Shown here: one piece after another, positions 43,901 through 52,742 of the stretch
How positions within the stretch are numbered: position 1 is the first letter of the stretch
Layout of the letters: each line of letters begins with the position of its first letter
From: UBA8437 sp963582065
Lineage (GTDB): Bacteria; Planctomycetota; Planctomycetia; Planctomycetales; Planctomycetaceae
NCBI GenBank assembly: GCA_963582065.1
Contig: CAUZRQ010000002.1
Span: 124,001 to 188,000, forward strand
Reading direction: 5' to 3'
Length of the DNA: 64,000 bases
The notes under the pieces: model-generated
Told to the model about the DNA's origin: nothing
The model's input: the letters and a program-made list of their open reading frames with translations, nothing else
Database searches by the model: none
Made by a program: the position numbers and the translations under genes

Positions 43901-44227
43901 ACGTTGCGGGAGGTCGAAGACGAACTGCGTGACCGGTTCGGACCGCTGCCCGAGGAGGCCCGGAGGTTGCTCGACTTGAAGCGCGTCTCGTTGTGGGCGA
44001 GCGGGTGGGGGATCGAGGGGATCCGCACCGAGCCACGGCGGGACGGGCAAGGGCCGTTCGTGGTTTTCGATTGCATCGAGGCCGAGAGGCTCCGGCCGCT
44101 GGCGGAAAACGGCCCGCGGACGTTGCGGATCGTCGACCCGCGACAGGCCTGCGTGTTGATCGGGTCCGAGGAGACTGATGGCGAGGTGTTGCTCGGGGTG
44201 GTCAAAGAGGTGTTGCAGCCCGCCTAG
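40925..44227 (+). CDS. mfd: Transcription-repair coupling factor
   Basis: 1100 residues, usual length. The N-terminal UvrB-like region contains GEFSRHGGIIDIFAPD near residue 190. The RNA-polymerase-interaction (CarD-like) domain follows (NLIVHLAHGIGRY). The superfamily-2 helicase motor has Walker A GDVGYGKTE near 590 and DEEQRFG near 688, and the C-terminal TRCF domain (LPLAAFLPDGYVP) completes it. It removes RNA polymerase stalled at lesions and recruits UvrA. Translation is coupled to the upstream GDPD gene. Confidence 0.96.
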   Translation: MTSENGQQAPAAPPADLRQLVVDLEGDERFVEVVRALSRGESATVDGAWGSACALALAGISRQRPSALVVVVPRVGDVEALAADMGAFAHAPPLVFPAWETLPDEHDTSDPVFTARLRVLSALERAANPPVLVTSIAALMQPVPSRAQREASTRRFVTGEETDPEKLLEWLVARGLEPTTAVALPGEFSRHGGIIDIFAPDAVEPVRLEFFGDEIDSIRTFDAESQRQLAVCEEIELCLVEPTRDGTTTEAELLTESLPEGTWVGLVELADLKREGEEVRERLERREGLVTVEEVLRGLIEFPSVVVEALSAASMETTCHLAVESIERFGGPRTRVLEELQETLGPDERVLVACHNEAERQRLAEMLEELSESETEGAGRLGEQVTLCLGRLGRGFRLVRQQLIVLGDNELFNRTETRPQARRTRRDARAIDSFLDLEPGNLIVHLAHGIGRYRGLKLLDRQGRSEEHLSLEFRDRVQLYVPVSLIHLVQKYVGPSKTTPELSKIGGSTWEKKKKRVAEAVNDLATDMLRMQAARAAQPGLSHPEGSHWQSEFAQAFPYSETADQTEAIDSVGADMLRSRPMDRLLCGDVGYGKTEVAMRAAFQAIDGGRQVAVLVPTTILAEQHFRTFSERMAEFPVTIESLSRFKTRKQQLVTLERVAQGSVDVVIGTHRLVQKDVEFADLGLLVIDEEQRFGVQAKELLKTMRLEVDVLTMTATPIPRTLHMSLLGIRDISNLQTAPRDRMAIVTRIARDDDELIRQAIVRELNRNGQVFFVHNRVQDIHLVAERVESIVPEARIGVVHGQMKESELERDMLDFVAGRIDVLVATTIIESGLDIPNANTIFIHDADRYGLADLHQLRGRVGRQARRAYCYLLLPKTRPLSQVAARRLKAVEEYSELGAGFKIAMRDLEIRGAGNILGTQQSGHIATVGYELYCRLLENSVRRLKSLPPREDRHVSIDLPLAAFLPDGYVPGGRHKVDVYRRIAAAADHDTLREVEDELRDRFGPLPEEARRLLDLKRVSLWASGWGIEGIRTEPRRDGQGPFVVFDCIEAERLRPLAENGPRTLRIVDPRQACVLIGSEETDGEVLLGVVKEVLQPA

Positions 44228-44241
44228 GCCGTTCCTATACT
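44213..44241 (+). promoter_or_regulatory. Promoter for the PpiC-type lipoprotein gene
   Basis: -35 TTGCAG (44213-44218) and -10 TATACT (44236-44241), 17-base spacer. It overlaps the end of mfd and lies about 85 bases before the ATG. Confidence 0.55.
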
Positions 44242-44326
44242 CCCGCCCCTCTCGGACCCCCCCCACCCCTCATTTCCTCGCCACGGACCCACTCCAAACG
44301 GGTCCTGGCCGGATGGAACCGGCCCG

Positions 44327-45646
44327 ATGATGAGACACCCAGTCCTGTCACAGCGGCCCCGTGGTTCGGTGACGTTCCCGTTGTCGGGCCTCGTATTGAG
44401 TGCGTTGCTGGTGTTGTCCGGTTGCCGTGGATTGCCGTGGGACCGGACGGCCGGTGAGGTCCGGGAGGTTCCGCGAGACGGGCCGGTGTTGACGACGGAG
44501 CTCGGTGCCGTCGATGACGAAACATCGGTCCAGGCCACGTCCCTGCAAATGGCTCTGCCGTCCGGCGAGTCGGACTGGCTGAGCGGGACTCGCGTGGTGG
44601 CGATCGTCAACGGTGAGCCTGTCTTTGCCAGCGAGGTCCTGCATCGGCAGGCGGCTGCACTGGCGGCCGCTCGCCAGCAACTCACCCCACCCCAATACCG
44701 GGCACTGCAGGGGGACCTGATCCGCAAGCAACTCAAGGGGTACATCGACCGCCGCATGATGTCACAGACGATGCGCAACGGCCTGGAACAGGATCGCCAG
44801 GAGTTTCTCGACAAGCAGCTCGACAGGGTCTTCGTGGAACAGGAACTGCCTCAACTGCTCAAGGGGCGGCGGGTCCAGTCGGTCGTGGCGCTGAAGCGGA
44901 AGCTGGTCGAAGAGGGCACGACGCTGGAGGTGCTCAAGGAGGACTTCCAGCAACAGCAATTGGCGATGGAGTACCTGCGGCAGTCGGCGCAACCGCGAGA
45001 CAGTTTTTCACCATCGGAGATGATGGCCTGGTACCGGTCCCACCTGGCGGAGTTCCAGACAACGCCCCGGGTCCGCTGGCGACAGATCCTGGTGTCCAAC
45101 GCGAATTACCTCGATCGGGATTCCGCTTTGAGGGTGATCGAGGTGGCCAGGTCGAAGCTGGTCGGTGGCGAGGCATTCGCGGCGGTGGCCCGGGAACTCT
45201 CGGATGGCCCCGTGGCCGCTGAAGGCGGTCTCTGGGATTGGACCGACAAGGGGAGTTTCAAGGACGAGCGGATCGCGGACGCTCTGTTCCGACTGCCGGT
45301 GGGGACCCCCAGCCGGATCTTCGAGGGGAAGGGGTTCTTCCAACTGGTGGTCACCGTCGAACGCGAGGACGGGGGTGCGGCCAAGTTCGAGACCGTCCAG
45401 GCTCAGATCGAGAAGCGGCTGGGCGAGGAGAACCGGGTCCAGGAAATGGAACGAGTTGTCGGGGCTCTCCAGGTCACTGCACAAATCAGCACCGTCTTCG
45501 ACAAACCCGGGAAGCCGTTCTTTCGAACCGGCCGCCAGGTCCCCCCCGGTTTACCGGGTCCCGATTCACAAGGCTCAAGCAGTCCGGACCTTTCTAATCC
45601 GGCAGCCAAGGGCGTTTCTCCGATCCCCGGGCAGGAGAATAGATGA
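44327..45646 (+). CDS. Peptidyl-prolyl cis-trans isomerase, SurA/PpiC type, probable lipoprotein
   Basis: 439 residues. A basic N-terminus and hydrophobic stretch end in a lipobox (LVLSGC, Cys33). A SurA-like helical region (VNGEPVFASEVLHRQ...) follows, then a parvulin (PPIC) domain near residues 235-350 (RVRWRQILVSN, then GGLWDWTDKGSFKDE) and a Pro/Ser-rich tail. It would help outer-membrane or periplasmic proteins fold; the secretin-like gene downstream is a natural client, though that is inference. Confidence 0.85.
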   Translation: MMRHPVLSQRPRGSVTFPLSGLVLSALLVLSGCRGLPWDRTAGEVREVPRDGPVLTTELGAVDDETSVQATSLQMALPSGESDWLSGTRVVAIVNGEPVFASEVLHRQAAALAAARQQLTPPQYRALQGDLIRKQLKGYIDRRMMSQTMRNGLEQDRQEFLDKQLDRVFVEQELPQLLKGRRVQSVVALKRKLVEEGTTLEVLKEDFQQQQLAMEYLRQSAQPRDSFSPSEMMAWYRSHLAEFQTTPRVRWRQILVSNANYLDRDSALRVIEVARSKLVGGEAFAAVARELSDGPVAAEGGLWDWTDKGSFKDERIADALFRLPVGTPSRIFEGKGFFQLVVTVEREDGGAAKFETVQAQIEKRLGEENRVQEMERVVGALQVTAQISTVFDKPGKPFFRTGRQVPPGLPGPDSQGSSSPDLSNPAAKGVSPIPGQENR

Positions 45647-46044
45647 AAACCGTCTCGAACGGGGTTGACCCGTTTTATGGCGATGGACTATCAACCCGCC
45701 CGCCTCAAACCGGCTGCCGTCCGAAACGGTCAACAACACGAGTGTTTCGTCCACCTGCAGCCCGTGGTTCTCACATCTCAACTCACTCCGAGTCGTCCTT
45801 TTCACTTCTCACGACGACTCGACACTCTCTTCGACTCTCTCTTCGACTCTCCACACTCACACCAACAATTGAATCTGATCTGACTCGTCACGAGCTGTCG
45901 TCCAGGTGATCGACCTGGAACAGTCGGGTGCGATTTTCGGCCCGTCCTGTTTCCGGAAGAGAGCCAGGCCATGTCGGATCCCGGAAGGACCCGGGGTCGG
46001 TGGCAACGGCGACCGCCGCGACAGGTCTCGCGGAGGAACTCCCG
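45647..46044. other. Intergenic region before the secretin-like gene
   Basis: About 400 bases. It contains a probable promoter (45665-45694) and a run of pyrimidine-rich direct repeats (units like cgactctctctt, about 45815-45852), and otherwise nothing recognisable. The open frames here have no protein-like sequence. Confidence 0.55.
45665..45694 (+). promoter_or_regulatory. Possible promoter for the secretin-like gene
   Basis: -35 TTGACC (45665-45670) and -10 TATCAA (45689-45694), 18-base spacer, about 350 bases before the proposed start. The long leader is unusual. Confidence 0.35.
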
Positions 46045-49000
46045 GTGCGAAAGGCTCTCGGACTGTCTGCGTGTACGGGCTTTGTGGCCCTTGGGCTGTG
46101 GCTCTTCCTGCCCAACGACGCGCCTCGCAATCTCTCGGCCCAAACAGGGGCCGTCCAACCAGTAACCCAGCCAGGGACGGCCGGTGATGTTGCGCCCTCG
46201 CCTCGAGGGGTTGCACCGACCGCGGTGGCCCCCGTCGCCATTCCACTGGCAGCCGGTTCTCCGGCCGGTAACGACGACACCTCGACGCGGACCAGTCTCC
46301 TGAAGCTGCGGATCCGTGACCAGTTGGCCATGGCCGCGCGGGCATTGGACCGAGGTGACCGGGACGAGGCCCAGAGGTTGGCGATGGCCGCCGACCAGTT
46401 GGCCCGCGCCACCGGGTTGGTCTTTGCCCAGGGAGAGACAGATCCCCGTGAAATGCTGGCACGGATCCAGATACCGACTGCCGACAACCCCGCGGCCAAG
46501 CTCGCTCGGCTGATCGTTCAGGCCCAGTCGGCCGGCACCGGCGGCCGTTTCGCCGAGGCGATCAACCTGTCGGCCCAGGCCGATCGGCTGGCCCGAAAGA
46601 ACAACCTGCTGCCGGTCGCCGGTACGCCTCGACCCTCGCAGTTGGTAGCCGTTTTCGAGATCAAGCTGCTTGAACAGTCCACCAGCCGAACCGGAAAATC
46701 ACTGGCCGAGTTGGTCCAGACACGGGTCAACGATTACATGGTGGTCGCTGCCAAGCAGGAAGCCGCCGGTCGACTGGCCGAAGCTCTGAGACTGGCGTCT
46801 GTGGCCGGATTGATGGCTGGGCGGCAGCAACTGGCCTTTGCTGCCGGGACACTGACTCCCGAGGCATTGATTGCCCGCATCGAGGCGACACAGCCGCCGA
46901 AGACGATGTCTCCGAAAGCCACGTCACTCAAGGACCGCGCCAAGATCCTGGTCGCTGAAGGCCGGGCTCTGATGCGGGCCGGCAAGTTGACCGGGGCCAA
47001 GTCGAAGGCCGAACTGGCTCGTGGATTCGACGTGACCTGGGACCTGCTCGAAGATCGTCCTCAGTTCCTCCTGCAGGACATTGCTCAGAATGCCGCGCAA
47101 CCGCCTACGATTGCCAAGACCCTGGTGGCCGAGGGACGGATTCTTCTGAAAGCCGGCAGGTTGGACGAAGCCAAGTCGAAGGCCGACCAGGCTCTTGCAC
47201 TCGATGTGACCTGGGACCTACTGGCGGATCGACCGCAGTCCCTGTTGCAGGACATTGCCAGGAAAGCTGCGGAAAAGACGACTGCTTCCCCGAAGTTGGC
47301 CAATCCTGATGAGGGAGTTGCGAGGGCGATCCGACGGCCGAATACCAGTCCCCGTGATCCGGCCGTCGGGCCTCCGACGAGGACCTCGGCTCTGGACCTC
47401 TACAACCAGGGCCTGGCTCACCTGCGGCGCGGTGACCGTGAGGCGTCCTACCGGGCGTTCCTCGACGCGTACCGCAGTGGTGAGAAGCTGGATCGAGTCC
47501 GCTCGCAGCAGCTCGAGGACTTCCTGCGCGAACTGTCCCCTCGAAACTCCGCCGGAACGCGGACGGCGGCGTCCGAGACGCGGCCGGGTGCGGCTCCGTC
47601 GCAGGATGATGCGATCGCCGTGGCCCAGCAGAAGCAGGCGCTGCTGTTTGATTCTCTCCGCAGCCGCACGCTCAATGCCGTCTTCAAGGCCCAGCGGTTG
47701 AAGGAGAACGACCCGGACGCGGCCGTGCAGACGCTCGACCAGGCACTGGCCGCAGTCAATGCTGCCAAGCTCGACAAGTCCCTCGCTGATCGGCTCAGGG
47801 GACAGTTGAAAAACGTCCGCCGTGCTGTCGTCACCGAACGAGACCTGAAAGCGCCCCAGGTGGCTCAGACGAAGCGGAATCGTGAGATCGAGGCACAGTT
47901 CGAAGCCGAGCAACAGCACAAGATCCGTGTCGAGCAGGAAATCGGCGAACTTGTCGACAAGTACAACGAGCTGTTCCGGGACAAGCGTTACGAAGAGGCT
48001 GAGATGACCGCGCGGAAGGCGCGGGAGATCGATCCCTACAACCCCGTCGTCGTGACCATGTTCCAGAAGGCGATCTTTGCCCGGCGGAACGAAATCAACC
48101 TGCGGCGGCGCGAGGATGTCGATGCGAGCCTCTGGGACGCTCTCAACGATGTCGAGATGGCGATGGTCTTCCCCAAGGACGACTACGCCTATCCCGGCAA
48201 GCAGGAATGGAAAGACCTGGTCAAGCGACGGAAACGGTTCGGACGTCCCGACAACAGGGAACGCAGTGAAGAGGAACTGCGGATCGAGAAGAGCTTGAAT
48301 TCGCCGATCTCGCTGCACTTCGACGAGGCCCCGCTCAAGGAGGTCATCGACGAGATTCGCAAGCTGATTGAGATCAACATCGTGGTCGACAAGCTGGGGC
48401 TCGAGGAGGTCGGTGCCACGACCAATTCGCCCGTTTCGATCGACCTCAACGGCATCAAGCTCAAGAGCGTCCTGAACCTCATGCTCGAGCCGCTCGATCT
48501 CGACTACACCATCCAGGACGACGTGCTGAAGATCACCAGCAAGCTCCGTCAACAGGGACGCCTGATCACCGCGACCTATCCGGTTGCCGATCTGGTCGTG
48601 CCCCTGGAGATGGGACGGGTCAACGCCGGGACGATCACCGACCTCGTACCCGGCCAGCCCCTAACGCCCGTTCTCCGGTCCGATGGCCAGAGGGTCATCG
48701 GAGGTTCCTCGGCCCAGTTCCAGGTTGGCAGCAATGCCACGTCGGGCCTGGTCGGGGCGATTTCCGGTGGCATGGAGGCCGGGGTGGTTGGTGGCCAGCG
48801 GGCGATCAACTTCGATTCACTTTCGGGCCTGATCACATCGACGATCGAACCGGCCAGTTGGGAGGAGATTGGTGGCCAGGGCAGCCTGCGTGGCCACGAA
48901 TCGACCCTGAGCCTTGTGATCCGGGCGACGCAGAAGACCCATGACGAGATCGCCGACCTGCTCGAGCAACTCCGCCGCCTGCAGGATCTGCAGGTGACGA

Positions 49001-50571
49001 TCGAGTGCCGACAGATCGTGGTGATCGACAGTTTCTACGAACGGATCGGTATCGACTTCGACTGGAACATCCAGGACTCGATCGGTGGCCCCTTTCTTGA
49101 TGGTGGCGCATCGCAGCAGGGCGGCGGCGGCGGCGGCGGCCAGCAGCAGTCGGGGCCGGGTTCTCCACTGCCTCCCTTCGGCAGCGTGATTGGCGGCGGT
49201 GGCCAGCAGGGTGGACAGGGAGGTGGACAGGGAGGTGGACAGGGCGGCGGCGGCGGTGCCTTCGGAGTCGGCGGTATCGGCGGCGGCTTCAGTGGCGGCG
49301 GCGGTGGTGCCGGCGGCTTAGGTGGTGGTGGTGGCGGACAGGGCGGCGGACAGGGCGGCGGGCAAGGTGGCCAGCAGGGGGGAGGTAGGGTGGGACTCTT
49401 CGATCAGCCTCCGAGACGAAACCTGATCTCCCGCGACAACTACGCACGTCCGACGGTGATCGGCATGGCCAACCCGGACTCGTTCACCGACGACCTCGAT
49501 CTCCAGTTTCGACAGGGTTCGTTCCAGATCGGTGTCCCCGACTTCGGGGGTTACAACCCCGAGGCCGGCCTCCAGTTCGGCCTGGCCATTCTCTCGGACA
49601 TCGAGACCTTCTTCTTCATCCAGGCCGCGCAGGGTGACGAGCGATCCAACGTGATGGCCGCACCCAAGGTGACGATGTTCAACGGCCAGCAGGCCACCAT
49701 CCGTGACCAGGTTTCTCAACCGTTCGTGATCAGCATGGTCCCCAGTGGGGGCGGTGGTCTCTTCGGCAGCGTCGGCTACAGCCCGGTGATCATGCCGATC
49801 AACGAGGGAGTCTTCCTCCAGGTCCAGGCGGTCGTTTCCGCTGATCGACGCTACGTCCGGCTCACCGTCCAACCGCAGTTCACCCAGATTCGCGAGGTCA
49901 AGACGTTCACCTTCTCCGGTGGCGGCGGCGGCGGCGGCATGGGTGGCGGCGGCATGGGTGGCGGCGGCATGGGTGGCGGCGGCATGGGTGGCGGCGGTAT
50001 GGGCGGCGGTGGCCAGGGTGGTGGTGGCATGATGGGAATGGGGGGAATTGGTGGCGGACCCCGCGATTTCCGGACAGCCCGAACCACTGCCGGACAGTTC
50101 GGCCAGGCACTCCCCTACGGTGCCAACTTCGTCGATTCGATCTCCCAGGGTGCCCAATCCGGTTTCGGCGGGATCGGCGGCATGGGCGGCATGGGTGGCG
50201 GCGGCATGGGTGGCGGCGGCATGGGCGGTGGCATGGGCGGTGGCATGGGCGGCGGCCAGGGTGGCGGCGGCCAGGGTGGCGGCGGCGGCGGCGGGACACT
50301 GACCGTGCAGCAGCCGGTTCAGGCTGTTCTCAATGTTACCACCACTGTCAGTGTTCCCGACGGCGGCACGGTGCTGCTGGGTGGTGTCAAGCGTCTCAAG
50401 GAGGGACGCAACATGGCGGGTGTTCCGATTCTCAACAAGATTCCCTACATCAGTCGCCTCTTCAAGAACTCGGGCGTCGGTCGTGACACCGAGAGCGTGA
50501 TGTTGATGGTCACACCACGGATCATCATCCAGGAAGAGGAAGAAGAACTCCTGGGCATTCCACCGGAGTAA
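46045..50571 (+). CDS. Giant secretin-like protein with tandem helical repeats and glycine-rich inserts
   Basis: 1508 residues from the GTG at 46045, preceded by GGAGGAA eight bases away and starting a signal peptide; the frame runs upstream but without protein character. Residues about 80-540 contain repeated helical units with A-R-A-L-x-x-G-x-x-x-E-A motifs. An STN/N0-like domain follows (LKEVIDEIRKLI...VSIDLNGIKLKSVLNLML, about 755-835), and then an N-domain. The secretin core ends with GGTVLLGGVKRLKEGRNMAGVPILNKIPYISRLFKN and VTPRIII, the GspD/PilQ signature. Three glycine-rich runs (about residues 1025-1115, 1290-1330 and 1375-1418) are inserted. It should form an outer-membrane channel of a type II/IV-like system. 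Confidence 0.85.
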   Translation: MRKALGLSACTGFVALGLWLFLPNDAPRNLSAQTGAVQPVTQPGTAGDVAPSPRGVAPTAVAPVAIPLAAGSPAGNDDTSTRTSLLKLRIRDQLAMAARALDRGDRDEAQRLAMAADQLARATGLVFAQGETDPREMLARIQIPTADNPAAKLARLIVQAQSAGTGGRFAEAINLSAQADRLARKNNLLPVAGTPRPSQLVAVFEIKLLEQSTSRTGKSLAELVQTRVNDYMVVAAKQEAAGRLAEALRLASVAGLMAGRQQLAFAAGTLTPEALIARIEATQPPKTMSPKATSLKDRAKILVAEGRALMRAGKLTGAKSKAELARGFDVTWDLLEDRPQFLLQDIAQNAAQPPTIAKTLVAEGRILLKAGRLDEAKSKADQALALDVTWDLLADRPQSLLQDIARKAAEKTTASPKLANPDEGVARAIRRPNTSPRDPAVGPPTRTSALDLYNQGLAHLRRGDREASYRAFLDAYRSGEKLDRVRSQQLEDFLRELSPRNSAGTRTAASETRPGAAPSQDDAIAVAQQKQALLFDSLRSRTLNAVFKAQRLKENDPDAAVQTLDQALAAVNAAKLDKSLADRLRGQLKNVRRAVVTERDLKAPQVAQTKRNREIEAQFEAEQQHKIRVEQEIGELVDKYNELFRDKRYEEAEMTARKAREIDPYNPVVVTMFQKAIFARRNEINLRRREDVDASLWDALNDVEMAMVFPKDDYAYPGKQEWKDLVKRRKRFGRPDNRERSEEELRIEKSLNSPISLHFDEAPLKEVIDEIRKLIEINIVVDKLGLEEVGATTNSPVSIDLNGIKLKSVLNLMLEPLDLDYTIQDDVLKITSKLRQQGRLITATYPVADLVVPLEMGRVNAGTITDLVPGQPLTPVLRSDGQRVIGGSSAQFQVGSNATSGLVGAISGGMEAGVVGGQRAINFDSLSGLITSTIEPASWEEIGGQGSLRGHESTLSLVIRATQKTHDEIADLLEQLRRLQDLQVTIECRQIVVIDSFYERIGIDFDWNIQDSIGGPFLDGGASQQGGGGGGGQQQSGPGSPLPPFGSVIGGGGQQGGQGGGQGGGQGGGGGAFGVGGIGGGFSGGGGGAGGLGGGGGGQGGGQGGGQGGQQGGGRVGLFDQPPRRNLISRDNYARPTVIGMANPDSFTDDLDLQFRQGSFQIGVPDFGGYNPEAGLQFGLAILSDIETFFFIQAAQGDERSNVMAAPKVTMFNGQQATIRDQVSQPFVISMVPSGGGGLFGSVGYSPVIMPINEGVFLQVQAVVSADRRYVRLTVQPQFTQIREVKTFTFSGGGGGGGMGGGGMGGGGMGGGGMGGGGMGGGGQGGGGMMGMGGIGGGPRDFRTARTTAGQFGQALPYGANFVDSISQGAQSGFGGIGGMGGMGGGGMGGGGMGGGMGGGMGGGQGGGGQGGGGGGGTLTVQQPVQAVLNVTTTVSVPDGGTVLLGGVKRLKEGRNMAGVPILNKIPYISRLFKNSGVGRDTESVMLMVTPRIIIQEEEEELLGIPPE
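49117..49390. repeat. Glycine-rich low-complexity repeat, block 1 of the secretin
   Basis: Imperfect short GGC/GGT and 'caggg(c/a)ggtgga' type repeats encode GGGGG, GQGGGQGGG and similar segments. Confidence 0.8.
49918..50035. repeat. Glycine/methionine-rich tandem repeat, block 2 of the secretin
   Basis: Several copies of a 15-bp unit (atgggtggcggcggc) encode repeating M-G-G-G-G. A similar third block lies at about 50172-50295. Confidence 0.85.
50172..50295. repeat. Glycine/methionine-rich tandem repeat, block 3 of the secretin
   Basis: Repeats of atggg(t/c)ggcggc and ggccaggg encode GGMGG and GGGQGG segments. Confidence 0.85.
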
Positions 50572-50735
50572 TTCCTGTGGAAGCACTGTTCTGGGTCTAA
50601 GCCAATGGGCTCCGGCTGAAACCCTTACGGTGTGTGTCCGAGGGTGGCAGGCCGTCGTAGAGTTGCGGGACTCTGCGGCGGCCGCTCCCTTTTAAAGGGC
50701 CCGGAGGCAAATCATCTCGTCCTGAAAGAGGCCTT

Positions 50736-52733
50736 GTGCTACCGTCCCGGCCCGCCACATCAACGGTCGGACCCGCCGTGGACAACACTCCCCCGTTTCA
50801 CTCGCTCCGTGCGGCCACTTCGTCTCTGGTGGTTTCACTGCTGGTGTTGCTGGGCCTGGGGGCCTGGGCCGGCGGATTCCTGCCATTGGATCTCGGGCAG
50901 GCCACGGTTTCCGATCCATCCGGTCTCCCCGACGATCGTCCGATCATCCCGCGGTTTGATCTTCGCGATTCGCTGGGCACGGTGCAGCAGGTTGGCGGTC
51001 CGTCGGCGGGCTCCGCGACCGTCGTCGTGTTCCTCTCGTCGACCTGCCCGATCAGCCGCAGTTACCTGCCGATGCTCGGACGTCTGCACCGTGCTGCTGC
51101 CCTCCGTCACGTCCGGGTGCTGGGGATCCTGGTCAACTCGGCCGAGGACTCCAAGCGGGAGTTTCGGGCTGAGTTTCCGGTGATCACCGAGAACTCTCAA
51201 CCGGCGGCCGGGACCCTGCGAGGTTGTCTCGATCCGACCCATGTCCCCGAGGCCTTCGTGATCGATTTGGATGGCCGGCTCTGCTACCGCGGCCGGATTG
51301 ATGATCACTACATCGACGTCGGTCGCCGCCGTCGAACGGCCACTCGCCGCGACCTGGCTCGCGCGATCAACGAGGTGCTGGGAGGTCGGTCTCGAAAATT
51401 GATCCGTACGCTGCCGGTCGGCTGCCTGCTGGAGGTTCCCTCTTCGGTGGCCAAGCCGGCCGCATCGGTCACCTGGTCGAGTCACGCGGCGGAGCTGGTG
51501 CAGCGGCGGTGCGGCCGCTGCCACCGCGCCGAAACGCCGACACCGTTTCCCCTGAGAACCTACGACGATGTGGCGGTTCGCTCGCGGCAGGTGCTCGACG
51601 TGATCACCCGTCGCATCATGCCCCCCTGGAAGCCGCGGTCGGAATTCGGCCACTTCCGGGACGAGTTGCGTCTCGACGATTCGGAGCTGTCGCTGTTGCG
51701 GAAGTGGCTCGAGTCGGGATTGCCGCGGGGCGACATGTCCGCGGCGCCGGTGGCGCCCGAGTATCCCGGTGGCTGGGTGCTGGGCGAGCCGGACCTGGTG
51801 TTGAGCATGCCCGACCCGGTGACGATTCCGGCCGAGGGGGATGACATCTACTGGTATTTTGCGATCCCCTCGGGCCTGGTCGACGACCGGATGATCACGG
51901 CGATCGACTTCCGTCCCGGAAACTCCCGCGTGGTTCACCACGCCAGTTTTCGTCACGACGACACCGGCACGGCGCGTCTTCTGGACGCGACCGACCCGGC
52001 ACCGGGTTACCGTCGACACGGTGGCTGGGGCTTCTCCAGCGGGGGCACGTTGGGGGGATGGGCCGCCGGTGTCCAGCCGTGGCGACTGGCTCCCGGCCTG
52101 GGTCGCCCGATCACCGCCGGCTCGGACTTCGTCCTGCAGGTGCACTACCACCCCACCGGCCGGGTGGAACAGGATCGTTCCCGGGTCGGGATCTACTTCG
52201 TCGCCGACCGGCGGGGGTTGCCCGGATCGGGTTCGCCGGGGATCACTCCGGTGGTCGAGATCTTCGTGGGGAAAATGTCCCTGGAGATTCCCCCAGGGCG
52301 GGCCGACCTGCATCATTCCGCCGAGTACACCCTGCCGGTGCCGGTTACGCTTCACTCGGTCCTGCCACACATGCACCTGTTGGGTCGCCGTTGCCGGTCC
52401 TGGGCCGTCCTGCCCGATGGACGGCGGATTCCGTTGGTGGCGATCGACGACTGGGATTTCAATTGGCAGGGCCAGTACCACCTGCGGAAACCGCTGAACC
52501 TGCCGGCCGGGACGCGGATCGTTCACGAGGCCTGGTATGACAACAGTGCTGCCAACCCCTTCAATCCACACTCTCCACCGCGGCGGGTCACCTGGGGAGA
52601 GGGAACCAGCGCGGAGATGGGGCTGCTGCTGCTGGACGTGACAACCGCTTCCCCAGCCGACCGGAAGCGACTGATCCGGCACAACTGGTCGCATTTCGTC
52701 GAGCAGTTCGGGCGGTTGACCGAAAACCGCTAG
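50736..52733 (+). CDS. Fusion protein: thioredoxin-like/redoxin domain + c-type heme site + copper type II monooxygenase-like domain
   Basis: 665 residues. A hydrophobic N-terminal region (about 30-50) serves as signal or anchor. Residues about 70-210 are a thioredoxin-like redoxin fold (VVVFLSSTCPISRSYLP ... VPEAFVIDLDGRLCYRG) with a single Cys in place of CxxC. A heme motif C-G-R-C-H is at about 259-263 in a helical cytochrome-like segment. The C-terminal half resembles ascorbate-dependent copper monooxygenases (PHM fold): V-V-H-H-A near 400, Q-V-H-Y-H near 468 and P-H-M-H-L near 546 would supply copper ligands. Start GTG at 50736; another GTG at 50778 is possible. Confidence 0.8.
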   Translation: MLPSRPATSTVGPAVDNTPPFHSLRAATSSLVVSLLVLLGLGAWAGGFLPLDLGQATVSDPSGLPDDRPIIPRFDLRDSLGTVQQVGGPSAGSATVVVFLSSTCPISRSYLPMLGRLHRAAALRHVRVLGILVNSAEDSKREFRAEFPVITENSQPAAGTLRGCLDPTHVPEAFVIDLDGRLCYRGRIDDHYIDVGRRRRTATRRDLARAINEVLGGRSRKLIRTLPVGCLLEVPSSVAKPAASVTWSSHAAELVQRRCGRCHRAETPTPFPLRTYDDVAVRSRQVLDVITRRIMPPWKPRSEFGHFRDELRLDDSELSLLRKWLESGLPRGDMSAAPVAPEYPGGWVLGEPDLVLSMPDPVTIPAEGDDIYWYFAIPSGLVDDRMITAIDFRPGNSRVVHHASFRHDDTGTARLLDATDPAPGYRRHGGWGFSSGGTLGGWAAGVQPWRLAPGLGRPITAGSDFVLQVHYHPTGRVEQDRSRVGIYFVADRRGLPGSGSPGITPVVEIFVGKMSLEIPPGRADLHHSAEYTLPVPVTLHSVLPHMHLLGRRCRSWAVLPDGRRIPLVAIDDWDFNWQGQYHLRKPLNLPAGTRIVHEAWYDNSAANPFNPHSPPRRVTWGEGTSAEMGLLLLDVTTASPADRKRLIRHNWSHFVEQFGRLTENR

Positions 52734-52742
52734 CGAATGCCA

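Noticed and set aside
45643..45909. Small ORF before the secretin
   Set aside because: Ser/Thr/Arg-rich translation of a pyrimidine-rich repeat; no ribosome site or conservation-like pattern.
49117..50295. Regulatory or structural DNA repeats
   Set aside because: They are the coding sequence of glycine-rich segments of the secretin.
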